Origin: Thalassocella blandensis
GTDB lineage: Bacteria > Pseudomonadota > Gammaproteobacteria > Pseudomonadales > Cellvibrionaceae
Direction of reading: 5' to 3'
Length of the DNA: 64,000 bases
NCBI GenBank assembly: GCA_902141825.1
Contig: CABFPG010000008.1
Span: 1-64,000 of the forward strand
Made by a program: the position numbers and the translations under genes
Notes under the pieces: model-generated
Seen by the model: only the letters and a program-made list of their open reading frames with translations
Told to the model about the DNA's origin: nothing
Databases searched by the model: none
In this document: positions 29,401 through 38,137 of the stretch, piece by piece
How positions within the stretch are numbered: position 1 is the stretch's first letter
Layout of the letters: every line of letters starts with the position of its first letter

Positions 29401-29456
29401 GATTGATTGTGTCGCGGTTGAATTCGCGTCTTGTCACTATCGTCAGAATTTGCCAT
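26448..29456 (-). CDS. ppkA: T6SS Ser/Thr kinase PpkA with periplasmic FGE-sulfatase-like domain
   Basis: The 1002-residue protein has four parts. Residues 1-225 are disordered and carry eight D/E-x-T motifs: Thr10, 30, 94, 117, 144, 168, 194 and 206. A Hanks-type kinase follows (about 243-515): GAGGMG loop, Lys280 in VAIK, HSDFKPGN with Asp376, and DFG Asp394. Its activation loop contains DDKTVF (Thr415). One membrane helix spans 521-540, then a coiled coil (about 650-700). The C-terminus (about 825-1002) is a formylglycine-generating-enzyme-like domain with RLPTKAEWVYAARG, GNARELV and GFRVFRE. In the T6SS threonine-phosphorylation pathway PpkA phosphorylates Fha or TssL. Pseudomonas PpkA has a VWA domain outside instead. 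The pppA gene lies 369 bases upstream. Confidence 0.9.
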   Translation of the reverse strand: MANSDDSDKTRIQPRHNQSAPEVNEPDDRTRISPKKPADPEAEARRREAAAQKAKELEQRLAAIAAKKRQQLNEASEAGEENSNDVAVDESDKTQIAPRNTVSSGSEASEDNESDKTQFQPRPAARNTPALEDDTTATENADKTQFKPRLATKQPVASNTDEVPDDRTRIAPPRALEDSGESEPDTDDQPRDSTVFKPVPPNPEKTVVSDVPLPPGAPLEAPSAGNSGEQAARNLEGQELLKNRFLLEKVLGAGGMGMVYKATDLLKVEAQDKDPYVAIKVLNDEFKTHPDAFIALQRESRKTQRIAHPNIVNVHDFDKDGDNVFMTMEFLDGKPLDKLISQYRSTGLPEEDAWNILQGISAALIYAHGEHIIHSDFKPGNIFVTSKGIAKVFDFGIARAVAKAEKFEESVDDKTVFDAGNLGALTPAYASMEMLEGEPPDVRDDIYALGCIAYEMFTGKHPFNRTHANEAMRQKLKPERINNIPKRQWKVIEKALAFKREERIATVEEFWEQITSKRSTNVVAIVASLVVIGLGSLMVYQNYFAPKAPEFSEDDYRSELELKLRLEQYQANLEEMIANQQFDESWEHRLWSTVQALRKVMGEDPWLVEREEVLYQAYLEKIKAEIEGENFEQAKALRVNAERYSKNPEALLALDDLIAKGEKALAQRVKQQEEQARLAKVQQQKKAAAAKEQKEVNDAYAIALGTVNKQLACRTTLNMSDLTIAIEKLRSLDLGRFNKGETEMVDKLAACITKIGVSFPDRAEEFKKRSLRLFPDNKKIAYIKIEPKDPCDTSLAGLGARGKRAICRDRLKSKTDDFGRGPSMVVIPGKGSVSPFAIGKYEVSVEDMNKYCEASKKCSVNKSNQDLPVTNVSMSVMQDYLRWLSDISGYKYRLPTKAEWVYAARGERNRLDSNRNCLLNSRGIQKGGVLVKTTIGQQNDWGLVNHVGNARELVMDGGASITMGGSFETSMDQCSVTKTENANSAGDNLTGFRVFREIARRG
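28836..29435 (-). repeat. Array of D-x-T-x-[IFV]-x-P motifs in the PpkA N-terminus
   Basis: Eight short motifs are spread over residues 8-208 of the kinase: DKTRIQP, DRTRISP, DKTQIAP, DKTQFQP, DKTQFKP, DRTRIAP, DSTVFKP and a degenerate EKTVVSD. The spacers between them are acidic and disordered. The same motif occurs twice at the TssL N-terminus (Thr9, Thr23). Confidence 0.85.
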
Positions 29457-29825
29457 ATATTTACTTCATTATTTCCATTTACTTAATATGTTAAAGCGCA
29501 ATTTGTCAGGATTCGATATTTACACTTCAAATTAATTGCTGGTTCGGTTCGCTCGGTAATTTTTAACGTGGAGCTGTGTTTTTTTTGCTAGCTTTCTGCT
29601 ACTAGCTTTTTGTTGGTTGTTTCGCGTGTTTTATCAGCGTTTTATTTCTGTTTTCCATCCGCAAAGTTTCGGGGGCTTAGCCTGGAATCAATGTTTTGCA
29701 ACGAGCTCTTTAATCCCGAGTCCTTGTTCACAGCGCTTTAGTCCCGAGATATTGGTGCTGACTCAGTATTCCCAACAAATTAGGACGAGCGCTCCCCATA
29801 TTTCTTAAAGCGCAACCTCTGTGTC
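29457..29825. other. Intergenic region between pppA and ppkA
   Basis: These 369 bases contain a 14-bp period direct repeat, CTAGCTTT(C/T)TG twice at 29588 and 29602, and two imperfect CTTTA(A/G)TCCCGAG boxes near 29708 and 29737. No terminator is clear. A separate promoter for ppkA is possible here. Confidence 0.45.
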
Positions 29826-30581
29826 TCAGGTTATTTTACTTGGCAAACCTTTGATCATGATAATCGATACATTGTCTTGCGCCCCGTTGTCGATTGATTG
29901 CTTCAACAACGTAAGCGCGCCCTCTTCCGGGTCTCGCAACTGCATGCCACGCTCAATAACATCTTTCCCGACCGAATTGTATAATCCATCGCTACACAAC
30001 AAAAAGGTATCTCCTACTTGCGTGCTGAACACGTTTACGTCAACAAACAATTGACGTTCAACACCCACTGCACGCGTAATTACGTTCCGATGAGGGTGCG
30101 TTTCAGCGTCTTCTTCGGTAATTAAGCCCATTTGTACCATTTCTGCTACTTGGCTATGGTCTCGTGACAGTTGCTGTAGCTGTTGGTTGCGATAGCGGTA
30201 TAGGCGAGAGTCTCCCACCCAAAGACACACGCCGACATGATTCACAATAAGAAGGCACACCGCAGTGCTCCCCATTGTTTCATTTTCAAACATGATTTGG
30301 GCGTATTCAATTAACTCTTTGTTCGCCAGCATCAAAGCGTCTTCCACTGCGTCAACGTAATCACTCAATGACTCACGAGCCTGCACAGAAGACATAATTT
30401 CTACAATTTTTCGACTGGCAACATCACCAACTTCATGCCCGCCCATACCATCGGCAACAGCCCACAAAGCTTTATCGGCGTCTTCGAAAATGGAATCTTC
30501 ATTGACCTGACGTACGCAACCTACATCTGTGATTGCAAAACTGTTCCACGCGATCGGTCTTCTAAATGTGTGTTCTGTCAT
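29826..30581 (-). CDS. pppA: PP2C-family Ser/Thr phosphatase PppA of the T6SS
   Basis: The 251-residue cytosolic PPM/PP2C phosphatase has all metal-site motifs: DIGC-like TDVGCVRQVNEDS at the start, AVADGMGGHEVGD near residues 42-54, the CLLIVNHVGVCLWVGDSRLYR strands split across 105-130, LCSDGLYNSV near 195, and QDNVSIIMI near 240. It would remove phosphate from threonines modified by PpkA and so down-regulate T6SS assembly. It lies between tagF (upstream) and ppkA (downstream), the usual company. Family length is normal. Confidence 0.92.
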   Translation of the reverse strand: MTEHTFRRPIAWNSFAITDVGCVRQVNEDSIFEDADKALWAVADGMGGHEVGDVASRKIVEIMSSVQARESLSDYVDAVEDALMLANKELIEYAQIMFENETMGSTAVCLLIVNHVGVCLWVGDSRLYRYRNQQLQQLSRDHSQVAEMVQMGLITEEDAETHPHRNVITRAVGVERQLFVDVNVFSTQVGDTFLLCSDGLYNSVGKDVIERGMQLRDPEEGALTLLKQSIDNGAQDNVSIIMIKGLPSKIT

Positions 30582-30748
30582 TGATACTTAATTTCTTGTT
30601 TATTCAGTTTCTATTCGTTAGCCAGTACTTTCACATGAAGTACGTTGGATTCATCGATGAGCATTAACCCCAGCGATGCCTCATTTGCTGTCTACACTTT
30701 TCACTTCATCTAGAAGAAAGGCATGTTCGCCTTGTTCACTTTTCATCA

Positions 30749-31468
30749 TCAGGTTTTTAATACAAATGGTTCCTGCCAATTCCAGTGAGACCAATATCCA
30801 TCCATCATGGCTGAAATCCCACTCAGAGGCGGCAGCCCCTTGGTTGTAAACAGGCAGGGTTGAATTAGCTCCGAGCCTCGGGTGCTCCAGACACTATAGC
30901 TTTTCAGCGAGCTGGCCAGATATGCATCCATCATAAAAGGTAGCACAGCGCTTATGGGTTGCTCAGCATTGGATGCTTTAATCACCATATTCGAGACATC
31001 GTGCAAAGGTGGGCCTTGATCATACAGATCTTTTCGCATGGGGTTACTGTCATTCAGCTCTTCCACCAGATCGTCTATGTGAAGCTGCCCATCCAATGCG
31101 CGCAAGGCGGCATCTTCCATCGCCTGAAACCAGTTTGGCCGGTTACAGATGAAATCTGTCGGATTAGATTTTGGTGGAAGCTGAGTCACAATAGTAAAAG
31201 GGAAATAGCGTCCAACCCGATCAACACTGGGCAGCATTATTCCCGCCCAGCTGTTCGTATCGATAACACCTTCAGACAGAGCAAAGCGCCAGATTGGACT
31301 GGTGAGGTACACATTCAACCAGTTTTCACCCAATTGTTCGCGGGAACTTCCAACAAAGCCTTGCAACCACTCATCCCACACATTAATAAAATGGGAGGAT
31401 AAATCGCGGAAAATAAAATCACCGTGCGCGGGTAATTTACCAAACAGCCCGGTTTTATTTGTGCTCAT
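30749..31468 (-). CDS. tagF: T6SS-associated protein TagF (ImpM)
   Basis: This 239-residue protein opens with GLFGKLPAHGDFIFRDL, the diagnostic TagF/ImpM N-terminus, followed by WDEWLQGFV and a GRYFPFTIV strand. In Pseudomonas, TagF (a domain or protein) blocks T6SS assembly post-translationally, antagonised by phosphorylation. Its ATG begins 2 bases after the tssM stop, so translation is probably coupled. Length is standard and no membrane segment is present. Confidence 0.92.
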   Translation of the reverse strand: MSTNKTGLFGKLPAHGDFIFRDLSSHFINVWDEWLQGFVGSSREQLGENWLNVYLTSPIWRFALSEGVIDTNSWAGIMLPSVDRVGRYFPFTIVTQLPPKSNPTDFICNRPNWFQAMEDAALRALDGQLHIDDLVEELNDSNPMRKDLYDQGPPLHDVSNMVIKASNAEQPISAVLPFMMDAYLASSLKSYSVWSTRGSELIQPCLFTTKGLPPLSGISAMMDGYWSHWNWQEPFVLKT

Positions 31469-31470
31469 CG

Positions 31471-34400
31471 TTACAGTGACTCCGGTGCTCTAAAAGTACC
31501 TAGTAAATTATTACTAAACGGATTATTAATACTCTTGGTTTTTCCTTCGTACACAATGCTGTGGGCCGGTCCGTCACCACGTGAAGCAGCAAAAGTAATA
31601 CGATAAACATTAGAGCTGTTTGTTGAGCGAACATTGGAAGCATCCATCAAGCGAAACCAAGCCCATGGCCCGGTGTAAGTTGCTTCATAAGTGTTATCGT
31701 TCAGATCTTCAAATATCACACGGATACGTTTGCCTTCATCATTTCCTGACCAGGAGACGGGTTTCCAGAATTTTGGACCGTGCTTGTATTCCAGACGAGT
31801 GTCACCAACATCCAAGGTAAACTGAGCGTCTTTTTCGTTCATGCTGTAAGGTTTGAGTTCCAAACTGATCGTGGGTGATTCTGGATTTTCACGGAAGAAC
31901 ACTTCCTTAATGCTTAACGCGCGCTGAACTTGTTTAATAGCGGCATTATTAAAGCCAATGCTGTAACCATCCACTGCTCGGTTTGACCAACTATTACGCG
32001 TATTAATAAACGGCTTCATGTACTCGTTGAAAAACAGATCCATGGTGCCGCCAGGCTTGAAGAACTCACTGAAGTCGTAAAGTGCCAGTTCGTTTTGCGA
32101 ACTTGGGCTTAATGGATATCGCCCGGCTAATGCTCTCTGATAAGGGGCATATACCTGGTTTTTCCATTCTGCATTCACGTAAGAATGTGCTGTCCCCATC
32201 ACTACTTGCCAGGTTTCATCCGCCAGAGATGTCAACCAGCGCGATAAGGGCTCCGGTGCATTTTTTGCGTAGGTTTTGAGAGCAACAATCGGATTCGCCG
32301 AGCCACTCTGATAGCGCCCTTTCGCAATCTCAAAAGCTTTTTTACCAGGGTCGGGGGCCATGGTAATTTCGCCTACAAATTGTTGCATTTGCTGAATTCG
32401 CTGAATCCAGACATCAATCGGTGCAGCACCTTGAGAACCTTCACGCACCAGCGTATGCAACTCCTGGAATCGCTTGTCGACTTTTGTGGTTTCCCGTTGA
32501 TTAGCAGCAAGGTTTGCCAGTTTGCCCAATCGGCCTACCTTACCCTGCCCTTTGTCTTCCGCCATTTGCAAAGCGGCAATGGGTGGCGTTAATTCTGTAT
32601 TTACGCTTCCCACCTGCAAAACTGATTGCAGAGGTGAATAGACGGGGTCCACCATACTCATCAGAACATCATTGGCTTGCGTCAAACTGGTAAAGTCAGC
32701 AATTTCCAACGCCGCAAACACCTTGGTCCAGACGTTGATATAGTCTGCGTAATAATGTTCTTTGACTTCCTTACTCATTTCGTCAAGATCATCTTTTACG
32801 AAATCAACACGCTCACTGTTATCGTCATCTAACAACCAGCGCTCACTCACCACATCTGTTAATACAGGAGAATCTGGATTAAAGTCCGCCGCTTTATAGC
32901 CATCAATAGTAAACAATACCGGGATGGTAAGTGCGCGCTGAACACTCTCATCTACTTTGAACGCAGTGCGAGCCAGTTCACCAAACTGATTTAGTAAGTT
33001 CACTTCCTGGCTAAACACTTGTTTGCTTTTAACTCGCGCATAAACGCGTTGCGACACAGGTACACGTAATAATAAATCGCGTGTCTGTCTTACCGTCATC
33101 GGATTTAATTCAACAGGATCAAAACCCACATCCATCAATTGTTGCAAATGTGCCATCAATTCTTGACGACGTGTCGCTTCACCTTGATATTTTTGGTCCC
33201 ATTTTTCCTTAAACCATTTAACAATGAGTTCCTTTTCCATTTTATCTTGCTTGTTAAACATCATATACAGGCGGAAAGTATTATATAAATCCCCACCTTG
33301 ATGCCCCAGTGCAAGTGTTTCTTCCATTTCTTGCGTAACTTTTGGCAGAAATGAACTTTTCAGATAAAGCTCGTAGGCTCGATCCGCTTCATTGTCGACA
33401 CGGCTGTCATACAGTCCAATACCAGACAGCCAGGGGTGTTTTTCCTGATCATACACAATACTGGCTTGTGCCAATGCGTTTAACGGCGGCAGCACTGCTC
33501 GAATATCTTTATTCCACGGACTGATTTTTTTCTTTTCTTCATTAAATTGGGTAACGTATTCCTCGACTTCACTGAGATACATTTTGTTGCGCGTTACGCT
33601 GCCGCTCCACACCAGAACTACGGCGATAGTGATGCCAGTTAAACCGATAATGAGTAAGCGCTGTCCCCAACGCATAAATGCTTCATAACGCGTGTTGGAA
33701 CCGACCAGCTCTGACTCCGGGAATATGACTTCCTGGAATAATCGTGTTAAGAAGAAGCTTTTTCCCTGCTGGAACGGTGCCTGGCTCGATTCGCGAGAAA
33801 AACCAAAACTGGAGCTCACTGCCGTCATGATGCGGTCAATCGGAGTACCGTCCTGGGTTCCGCTAGAAAGATAGACTCCTCGCAGGTAAGGTTGGAACTG
33901 GTAACGATTTTTAGCGAAGGTATTGCGAACAAACGATTCAGCAATAGCTTTGATGTTTTCCATTTGCTGAGGGAAACCATAAATTTCGCCACGCCGTTGC
34001 GTGTTACGCTCACTGTGTACTTTCCACAAGACCCGGTCATATAAACGGTTTAACATACTGCCAAACTGTTCGCTGAAATAGTCAAAATCCGGACTTTGTT
34101 GAGCTTTCGGGGCATTTGGTAACGATACGCCCCAGACTTGATCGCGATCATCCTTGTTCAAATCTTCAAAAAATTCACGAAAACCGGAAACAAGGTCAAC
34201 CTTGGTAAACATGAGGTAAACCGGGAATCGGATTTCCAGTTTTTCCATCAATTCATCCAGGCGCGTGCGAATTAATTTCGCTTGCTGTATACGCTCTTCT
34301 TCGGTTTGCGTTAAAAGATCCAGCAGACTGATTGCAACAATTGCTCCGTTGATCGGCCGACGGCGTCGATTACGCTTTAGCAGCTTTAAAAACCCTTCCC

Positions 34401-35022
34401 AGGCAGAACTGTCGATCACTCGGTGACTGTCTTGCGTGGTGTAGCGTCCAGCGGTATCGATCAAAACCGCGGAGTTGGTAAACCACCAATCACAATTTCG
34501 AGTCCCCCCTACCCCTTGCAGCGCCCCTTTGCCGAATTGGTCGGCCAAGGGAAATTCCAGCCCGGAGTTCACCAGCGCGGTGGTTTTACCGGAACCGGGA
34601 GGCCCGACAATGATGTACCAAGGCAACTCATACAAAGCCTTTTTACCACCAGCGCCACTGAACTTGAGTTTCTTCAGGGTGAGCAATGCCTGGTTAAATC
34701 TTTGTCCCAGCTGATGGATTTCCTCGGAAGCCTGATCACCTTCAGCGCTTTTTTGCTGCTGCGCCTGATTCTCTTCGAGGTCCTGCACGAGTTCCCGATT
34801 ACTTTTGTTGTTGCGCATTTGAATACGCAGATTATTCAGGCCCCACAATACAATAATGGCCATAATACAAAGTAAACGCGTTGTCTGCCCTGCCAGCGGC
34901 GCTGAATTATCTTCACCGAATTTAATGGCAGGTCCACCGTACCAAATCAGCAGTGCAATGAGGATAAGTCCAATCGCTGAAATGACGATTGGATTGATCA
35001 AAAAATTCAATATTTTTTTCAT
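31471..35022 (-). CDS. tssM: T6SS inner-membrane complex protein TssM (IcmF)
   Basis: The 1183-residue protein is full length. Two membrane helices lie at about 11-30 and 48-66 and a third near 455-475. A cytoplasmic NTPase domain sits between them, with Walker A GPPGSGKT at residues 140-147. The periplasmic IcmF C-terminal region (DUF1215 and beta-sandwich) ends in a PWAWFRLMD block near residue 1120 that contacts TssJ. TssM links TssL in the inner membrane to TssJ on the outer membrane and forms the T6SS membrane core. The gene lies between tssL and tagF on the minus-strand operon. Confidence 0.96.
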   Translation of the reverse strand: MKKILNFLINPIVISAIGLILIALLIWYGGPAIKFGEDNSAPLAGQTTRLLCIMAIIVLWGLNNLRIQMRNNKSNRELVQDLEENQAQQQKSAEGDQASEEIHQLGQRFNQALLTLKKLKFSGAGGKKALYELPWYIIVGPPGSGKTTALVNSGLEFPLADQFGKGALQGVGGTRNCDWWFTNSAVLIDTAGRYTTQDSHRVIDSSAWEGFLKLLKRNRRRRPINGAIVAISLLDLLTQTEEERIQQAKLIRTRLDELMEKLEIRFPVYLMFTKVDLVSGFREFFEDLNKDDRDQVWGVSLPNAPKAQQSPDFDYFSEQFGSMLNRLYDRVLWKVHSERNTQRRGEIYGFPQQMENIKAIAESFVRNTFAKNRYQFQPYLRGVYLSSGTQDGTPIDRIMTAVSSSFGFSRESSQAPFQQGKSFFLTRLFQEVIFPESELVGSNTRYEAFMRWGQRLLIIGLTGITIAVVLVWSGSVTRNKMYLSEVEEYVTQFNEEKKKISPWNKDIRAVLPPLNALAQASIVYDQEKHPWLSGIGLYDSRVDNEADRAYELYLKSSFLPKVTQEMEETLALGHQGGDLYNTFRLYMMFNKQDKMEKELIVKWFKEKWDQKYQGEATRRQELMAHLQQLMDVGFDPVELNPMTVRQTRDLLLRVPVSQRVYARVKSKQVFSQEVNLLNQFGELARTAFKVDESVQRALTIPVLFTIDGYKAADFNPDSPVLTDVVSERWLLDDDNSERVDFVKDDLDEMSKEVKEHYYADYINVWTKVFAALEIADFTSLTQANDVLMSMVDPVYSPLQSVLQVGSVNTELTPPIAALQMAEDKGQGKVGRLGKLANLAANQRETTKVDKRFQELHTLVREGSQGAAPIDVWIQRIQQMQQFVGEITMAPDPGKKAFEIAKGRYQSGSANPIVALKTYAKNAPEPLSRWLTSLADETWQVVMGTAHSYVNAEWKNQVYAPYQRALAGRYPLSPSSQNELALYDFSEFFKPGGTMDLFFNEYMKPFINTRNSWSNRAVDGYSIGFNNAAIKQVQRALSIKEVFFRENPESPTISLELKPYSMNEKDAQFTLDVGDTRLEYKHGPKFWKPVSWSGNDEGKRIRVIFEDLNDNTYEATYTGPWAWFRLMDASNVRSTNSSNVYRITFAASRGDGPAHSIVYEGKTKSINNPFSNNLLGTFRAPESL

Positions 35023-35064
35023 TTTAATGAATGTCTCACTATCTATCCGTAGATGGTTAATACG

Positions 35065-35991
35065 TTAATTTTTCTTCTCGTCGGGATTTTCTATGGTTTG
35101 CTCAGCAATATCATGTAATTGCTCGGCAACCGGTGTAGCGGATTCATATAGCCAGTACCGGAACCCTGAAAAACTAAAAAACAACAGCGCAATCACCACC
35201 GTTACGATAACCCACATGGGGATGTACTGCGTCAGAGTGTTTTTCGTTCTTCCTAATCCACGCCAGTGGTCAGACAGATGTCTTTCGTAGTCACCTCGAT
35301 AACGACGAATAATACTAAACAATTCATCGCGGATCTGTTCAATGGTATCTCGGCCACGGGGTGACAATCGGAATTTACCTTCGAACCCCAGGCTTAATAG
35401 AATATAAAAGAGTTCAAGCACCTGAATATTTTCTGCGGGAGACTGACGCATGCGGTCCAGAATCAAAAAGAATTTTTCCCCCCCGGATGTTTCATTGTGA
35501 AACACACTTAACAGTGTTCGTTGCGCCCAGGCACTTTCGCTCCCCCAGGGAGTATTCAGCACCGCTTCGTCCAACGCGGAACACAATATGTACCGAGTTG
35601 ACAGTGCAATTTCCGGAGCTAAACCCAAATCCCGCGCGCGCGATTCAAACGCGCGAATTTCGTTGGTTAATCGCTGATGCAAACCACCAATATCATTGTG
35701 CGTCATCGACTGGCGAGTCTGTTTGAACACCGCAATCAAAGAAGCGGCTGAATTTACTAGCGGGTTTAAACCGTTGCCACCACGAAAAAACGCCGCCTCT
35801 GCATCCACTTGCGGTGGTGGCGGTCGCATCGCGCCAGGCTGTGGACGATATTGTGGTGCCTGCTGCGGTGGTGGCTGGGGAGCGCCACCAAAACCGCGAC
35901 CACCTGGCATTGGTCGCATTACGGTATGATCAGGATTATTTCCGCCTGGTGCGGGTTTAAATACGGTTTTATCTGAATCGTCCGAAGACAT
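35065..35991 (-). CDS. tssL: T6SS inner-membrane protein TssL (DotU/ImpK) with N-terminal phospho-acceptor motifs
   Basis: The protein is 308 residues. Residues 1-60 are disordered, with DKTVFKPAPGG (Thr9) and DHTVMRPMPGG (Thr23), then a Pro/Gln-rich stretch. The DotU fold follows (about 70-255), with ALDEAVLNTPWG, a signature of the family, and a single C-terminal membrane helix (about 265-285). In Agrobacterium, PpkA phosphorylates TssL at an N-terminal threonine and Fha binds the phosphothreonine to activate secretion (established). The same motifs here suggest the same switch. GGAG lies 7 bases upstream. No peptidoglycan-binding OmpA domain is fused. Confidence 0.95.
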   Translation of the reverse strand: MSSDDSDKTVFKPAPGGNNPDHTVMRPMPGGRGFGGAPQPPPQQAPQYRPQPGAMRPPPPQVDAEAAFFRGGNGLNPLVNSAASLIAVFKQTRQSMTHNDIGGLHQRLTNEIRAFESRARDLGLAPEIALSTRYILCSALDEAVLNTPWGSESAWAQRTLLSVFHNETSGGEKFFLILDRMRQSPAENIQVLELFYILLSLGFEGKFRLSPRGRDTIEQIRDELFSIIRRYRGDYERHLSDHWRGLGRTKNTLTQYIPMWVIVTVVIALLFFSFSGFRYWLYESATPVAEQLHDIAEQTIENPDEKKN

Positions 35992-36018
35992 GTCTAACTC
36001 CGACGTAAATAAATATGA

Positions 36019-37353
36019 TTATTGTCTTACTGCCCAAAATTCCATTTCCAGACCGGGGAAATCCCCGCCTACATGCAATGCAAAGCCGCCAGACGTTTGT
36101 AACTCTTTCCAAAAGTTATTGTTTCTTTCCAACTCAAAATAGGTATACCCCGAACGGAAGGGGATTTGACGTGGTGCAACGGGTAAAGGCTTAAGCTGAA
36201 TACCCGGCATAGCCGCATTCACCAGTTGGCGAATACGCTCGACCGGACCAAGTTTGATCTGCGCCGGGAAACGCGAACGAATCATTTCTTCTGCCACATC
36301 GGCGCGCACTGCCAATACGTACATCGCCGAAGACAACATGCTGCGATCGGTAATCTCGGAGACGCGAATACCGTATTTCTTCTCCACCAATGGCAGCGAT
36401 ACCGCGGTTTGCTCATACACCATCGACAAACATTCACGCAATGAAGCCATTACTGGTAAAAATGTTGTGGTCAGCTGATCATGTAAATATGGTGTAAAAG
36501 TCGGTGGTCGCTTTTCCTTAGCCACAAAAGTGGACAACTCTCCAGCCATTTGAATGGCTTCTCCGTATAGCACTATCGGATGCAAACCATTAATAGACGA
36601 CAAGTGATTGGCCCACGGCTCAATGCGATTGATCAACTGCAGCATCATATAATCAGCAATTTCTGCCGTGCCGCCTCGACGCGCATCAGCCAGCCGTCCT
36701 GCGATCGACTCTGCACGATGATGCAGCAGACCCACCAGTTCCGTTAAGAAGCCAGACAATCGAGGCGCAACATTAATATCCAGACAAGAAGGTATAAATT
36801 GATCATCCAGAATGATGTTTTTATCTTCTCGGGATTCGGCAATTTTTAATACCCCAATCGAGGTGTACCCACTTAAATCATCTGAATCCAGCAACAGTTT
36901 CAATCGCAATTTGGCGACATCCATATTCAGGTTGTCACCGCCTTCTTCTGTCACGTCACGTACTTGAATATCCGTGGAATAATAGCGAGCAAGCCCCGTT
37001 GTGCTGTCTTCAGGTAACACTTCCACCGCACCGGGTCTGTGCAATGGCAAAGCCAGATGCAAAATCGCATTGTGTGTATTTTCCGGCAATTCGATCACCG
37101 GTGGTGGATCATTCATATCTGGCACACTAAATGGCGTACCATCCGGAAAAACGCCCTGTGCAGAAATCACTGATATTTTTCCGAGTTTTAATAATTGATG
37201 GTCAATTTCAAATTCCTGAATTCCCCACCCGTATGCGCCGTAAGCTTCACACTTTCCATTGACGAACCGCTCAAAATAGCGTTCTTGTTGTTGAAAATGC
37301 TGAGGGTTTAAAAACATTCCCTCAGACCACACAACCTTACTATCTAATGACAT
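36019..37353 (-). CDS. tssK: T6SS baseplate protein TssK (ImpJ)
   Basis: The protein is 444 residues from the ATG at 37353. That start has AGGGAAC upstream and gives the canonical family N-terminus SLDSKVVWSEGMFLNPQHFQQQ; an upstream frame adds ten unsupported residues. The shoulder, helical neck and head domains of TssK are of usual length. TssK trimers connect the baseplate wedge (TssFG) to the TssL/TssM membrane complex. The gene order tssJ-tssK-tssL-tssM matches other T6SS clusters. Confidence 0.95.
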   Translation of the reverse strand: MSLDSKVVWSEGMFLNPQHFQQQERYFERFVNGKCEAYGAYGWGIQEFEIDHQLLKLGKISVISAQGVFPDGTPFSVPDMNDPPPVIELPENTHNAILHLALPLHRPGAVEVLPEDSTTGLARYYSTDIQVRDVTEEGGDNLNMDVAKLRLKLLLDSDDLSGYTSIGVLKIAESREDKNIILDDQFIPSCLDINVAPRLSGFLTELVGLLHHRAESIAGRLADARRGGTAEIADYMMLQLINRIEPWANHLSSINGLHPIVLYGEAIQMAGELSTFVAKEKRPPTFTPYLHDQLTTTFLPVMASLRECLSMVYEQTAVSLPLVEKKYGIRVSEITDRSMLSSAMYVLAVRADVAEEMIRSRFPAQIKLGPVERIRQLVNAAMPGIQLKPLPVAPRQIPFRSGYTYFELERNNNFWKELQTSGGFALHVGGDFPGLEMEFWAVRQ

Positions 37354-37517
37354 ATTACGTTCCCTATGTCGCCACACGGGCATTTTTATGGTTATTCAAA
37401 ATGCGACGACCGCTTAAAGCGGTCCGCACGAATTTCACAATATTGAATTTGATTTTTCAACTCAACCGGCAAGTGTTAACGGTGAAATGCTGTTGCTATT
37501 CCCGCGGTACAAGCCTC

Positions 37518-38123
37518 CTATTTTTCCAGCAGTTTTATCTCGTTGCCCTTCACTTCGATCTTTATCGAGTTGCGTACAACATTGCTGGAAGTTACGGGAA
37601 AAATCACTTTGGCTTTGGAATCCTTGTAACGATAAAACTCCGCAAACAAAGCAACATACTCAGTTTCTTTGTTCAGCACCAGTTGGTCGGTTCGCTTCGT
37701 GTTTGGGGTTAGTCGTTTAAGTTCTTGTTTGGCGACCAGTGCATCAGCCAGCACATCTTCATCCGACTCATACAGATCAATAAAATCTGCTTTTTCAAAA
37801 GCGGCTGTCGATTTTAATTCATATAGGCGAATAAACACTGGCGAGGACTTTTCCTTTTCGTCTGGATTGATATCCCCATACGCGGTTAATTCAAGTTTCA
37901 AATCGGTGTCTAAATTTAACGCAGCGCCAACTCTATGGTTAACAGATGTACACGCGGACAAAAACGTGAGTAAACTTAAACATAGCGTGCCCACCAGTAT
38001 TTTAGAAACACGCTGAACACTCCCTTGTGATTTGATCATAATATTTTTCGCCGAATCTTTTTTAACTGAGCTTTTTACCTGCGTACACTTTAAAAAAGTG
38101 CCTTTTACTAACGTTAAAACCAT
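37518..38123 (-). CDS. tssJ: T6SS outer-membrane lipoprotein TssJ (SciN)
   Basis: The C-terminal domain, with LKLELTAYGDINPDEKEKSS split over strands, PVFIRLYELKS and the FIDLYESDEDVLADAL loop, is the transthyretin-like TssJ fold. The lipobox is LSAC. Two starts compete. The ATG at 38123 has an excellent AAGGGGA site and would give a 57-residue pre-lipobox segment. The ATG at 38039 has a poor site but gives a normal 29-residue signal peptide. I report the one with the ribosome site. TssJ anchors TssM to the outer membrane. The gene begins 15 bases after fha ends. Confidence 0.9.
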   Translation of the reverse strand: MVLTLVKGTFLKCTQVKSSVKKDSAKNIMIKSQGSVQRVSKILVGTLCLSLLTFLSACTSVNHRVGAALNLDTDLKLELTAYGDINPDEKEKSSPVFIRLYELKSTAAFEKADFIDLYESDEDVLADALVAKQELKRLTPNTKRTDQLVLNKETEYVALFAEFYRYKDSKAKVIFPVTSSNVVRNSIKIEVKGNEIKLLEK

Positions 38124-38137
38124 ATGGTCGCTTCCCC

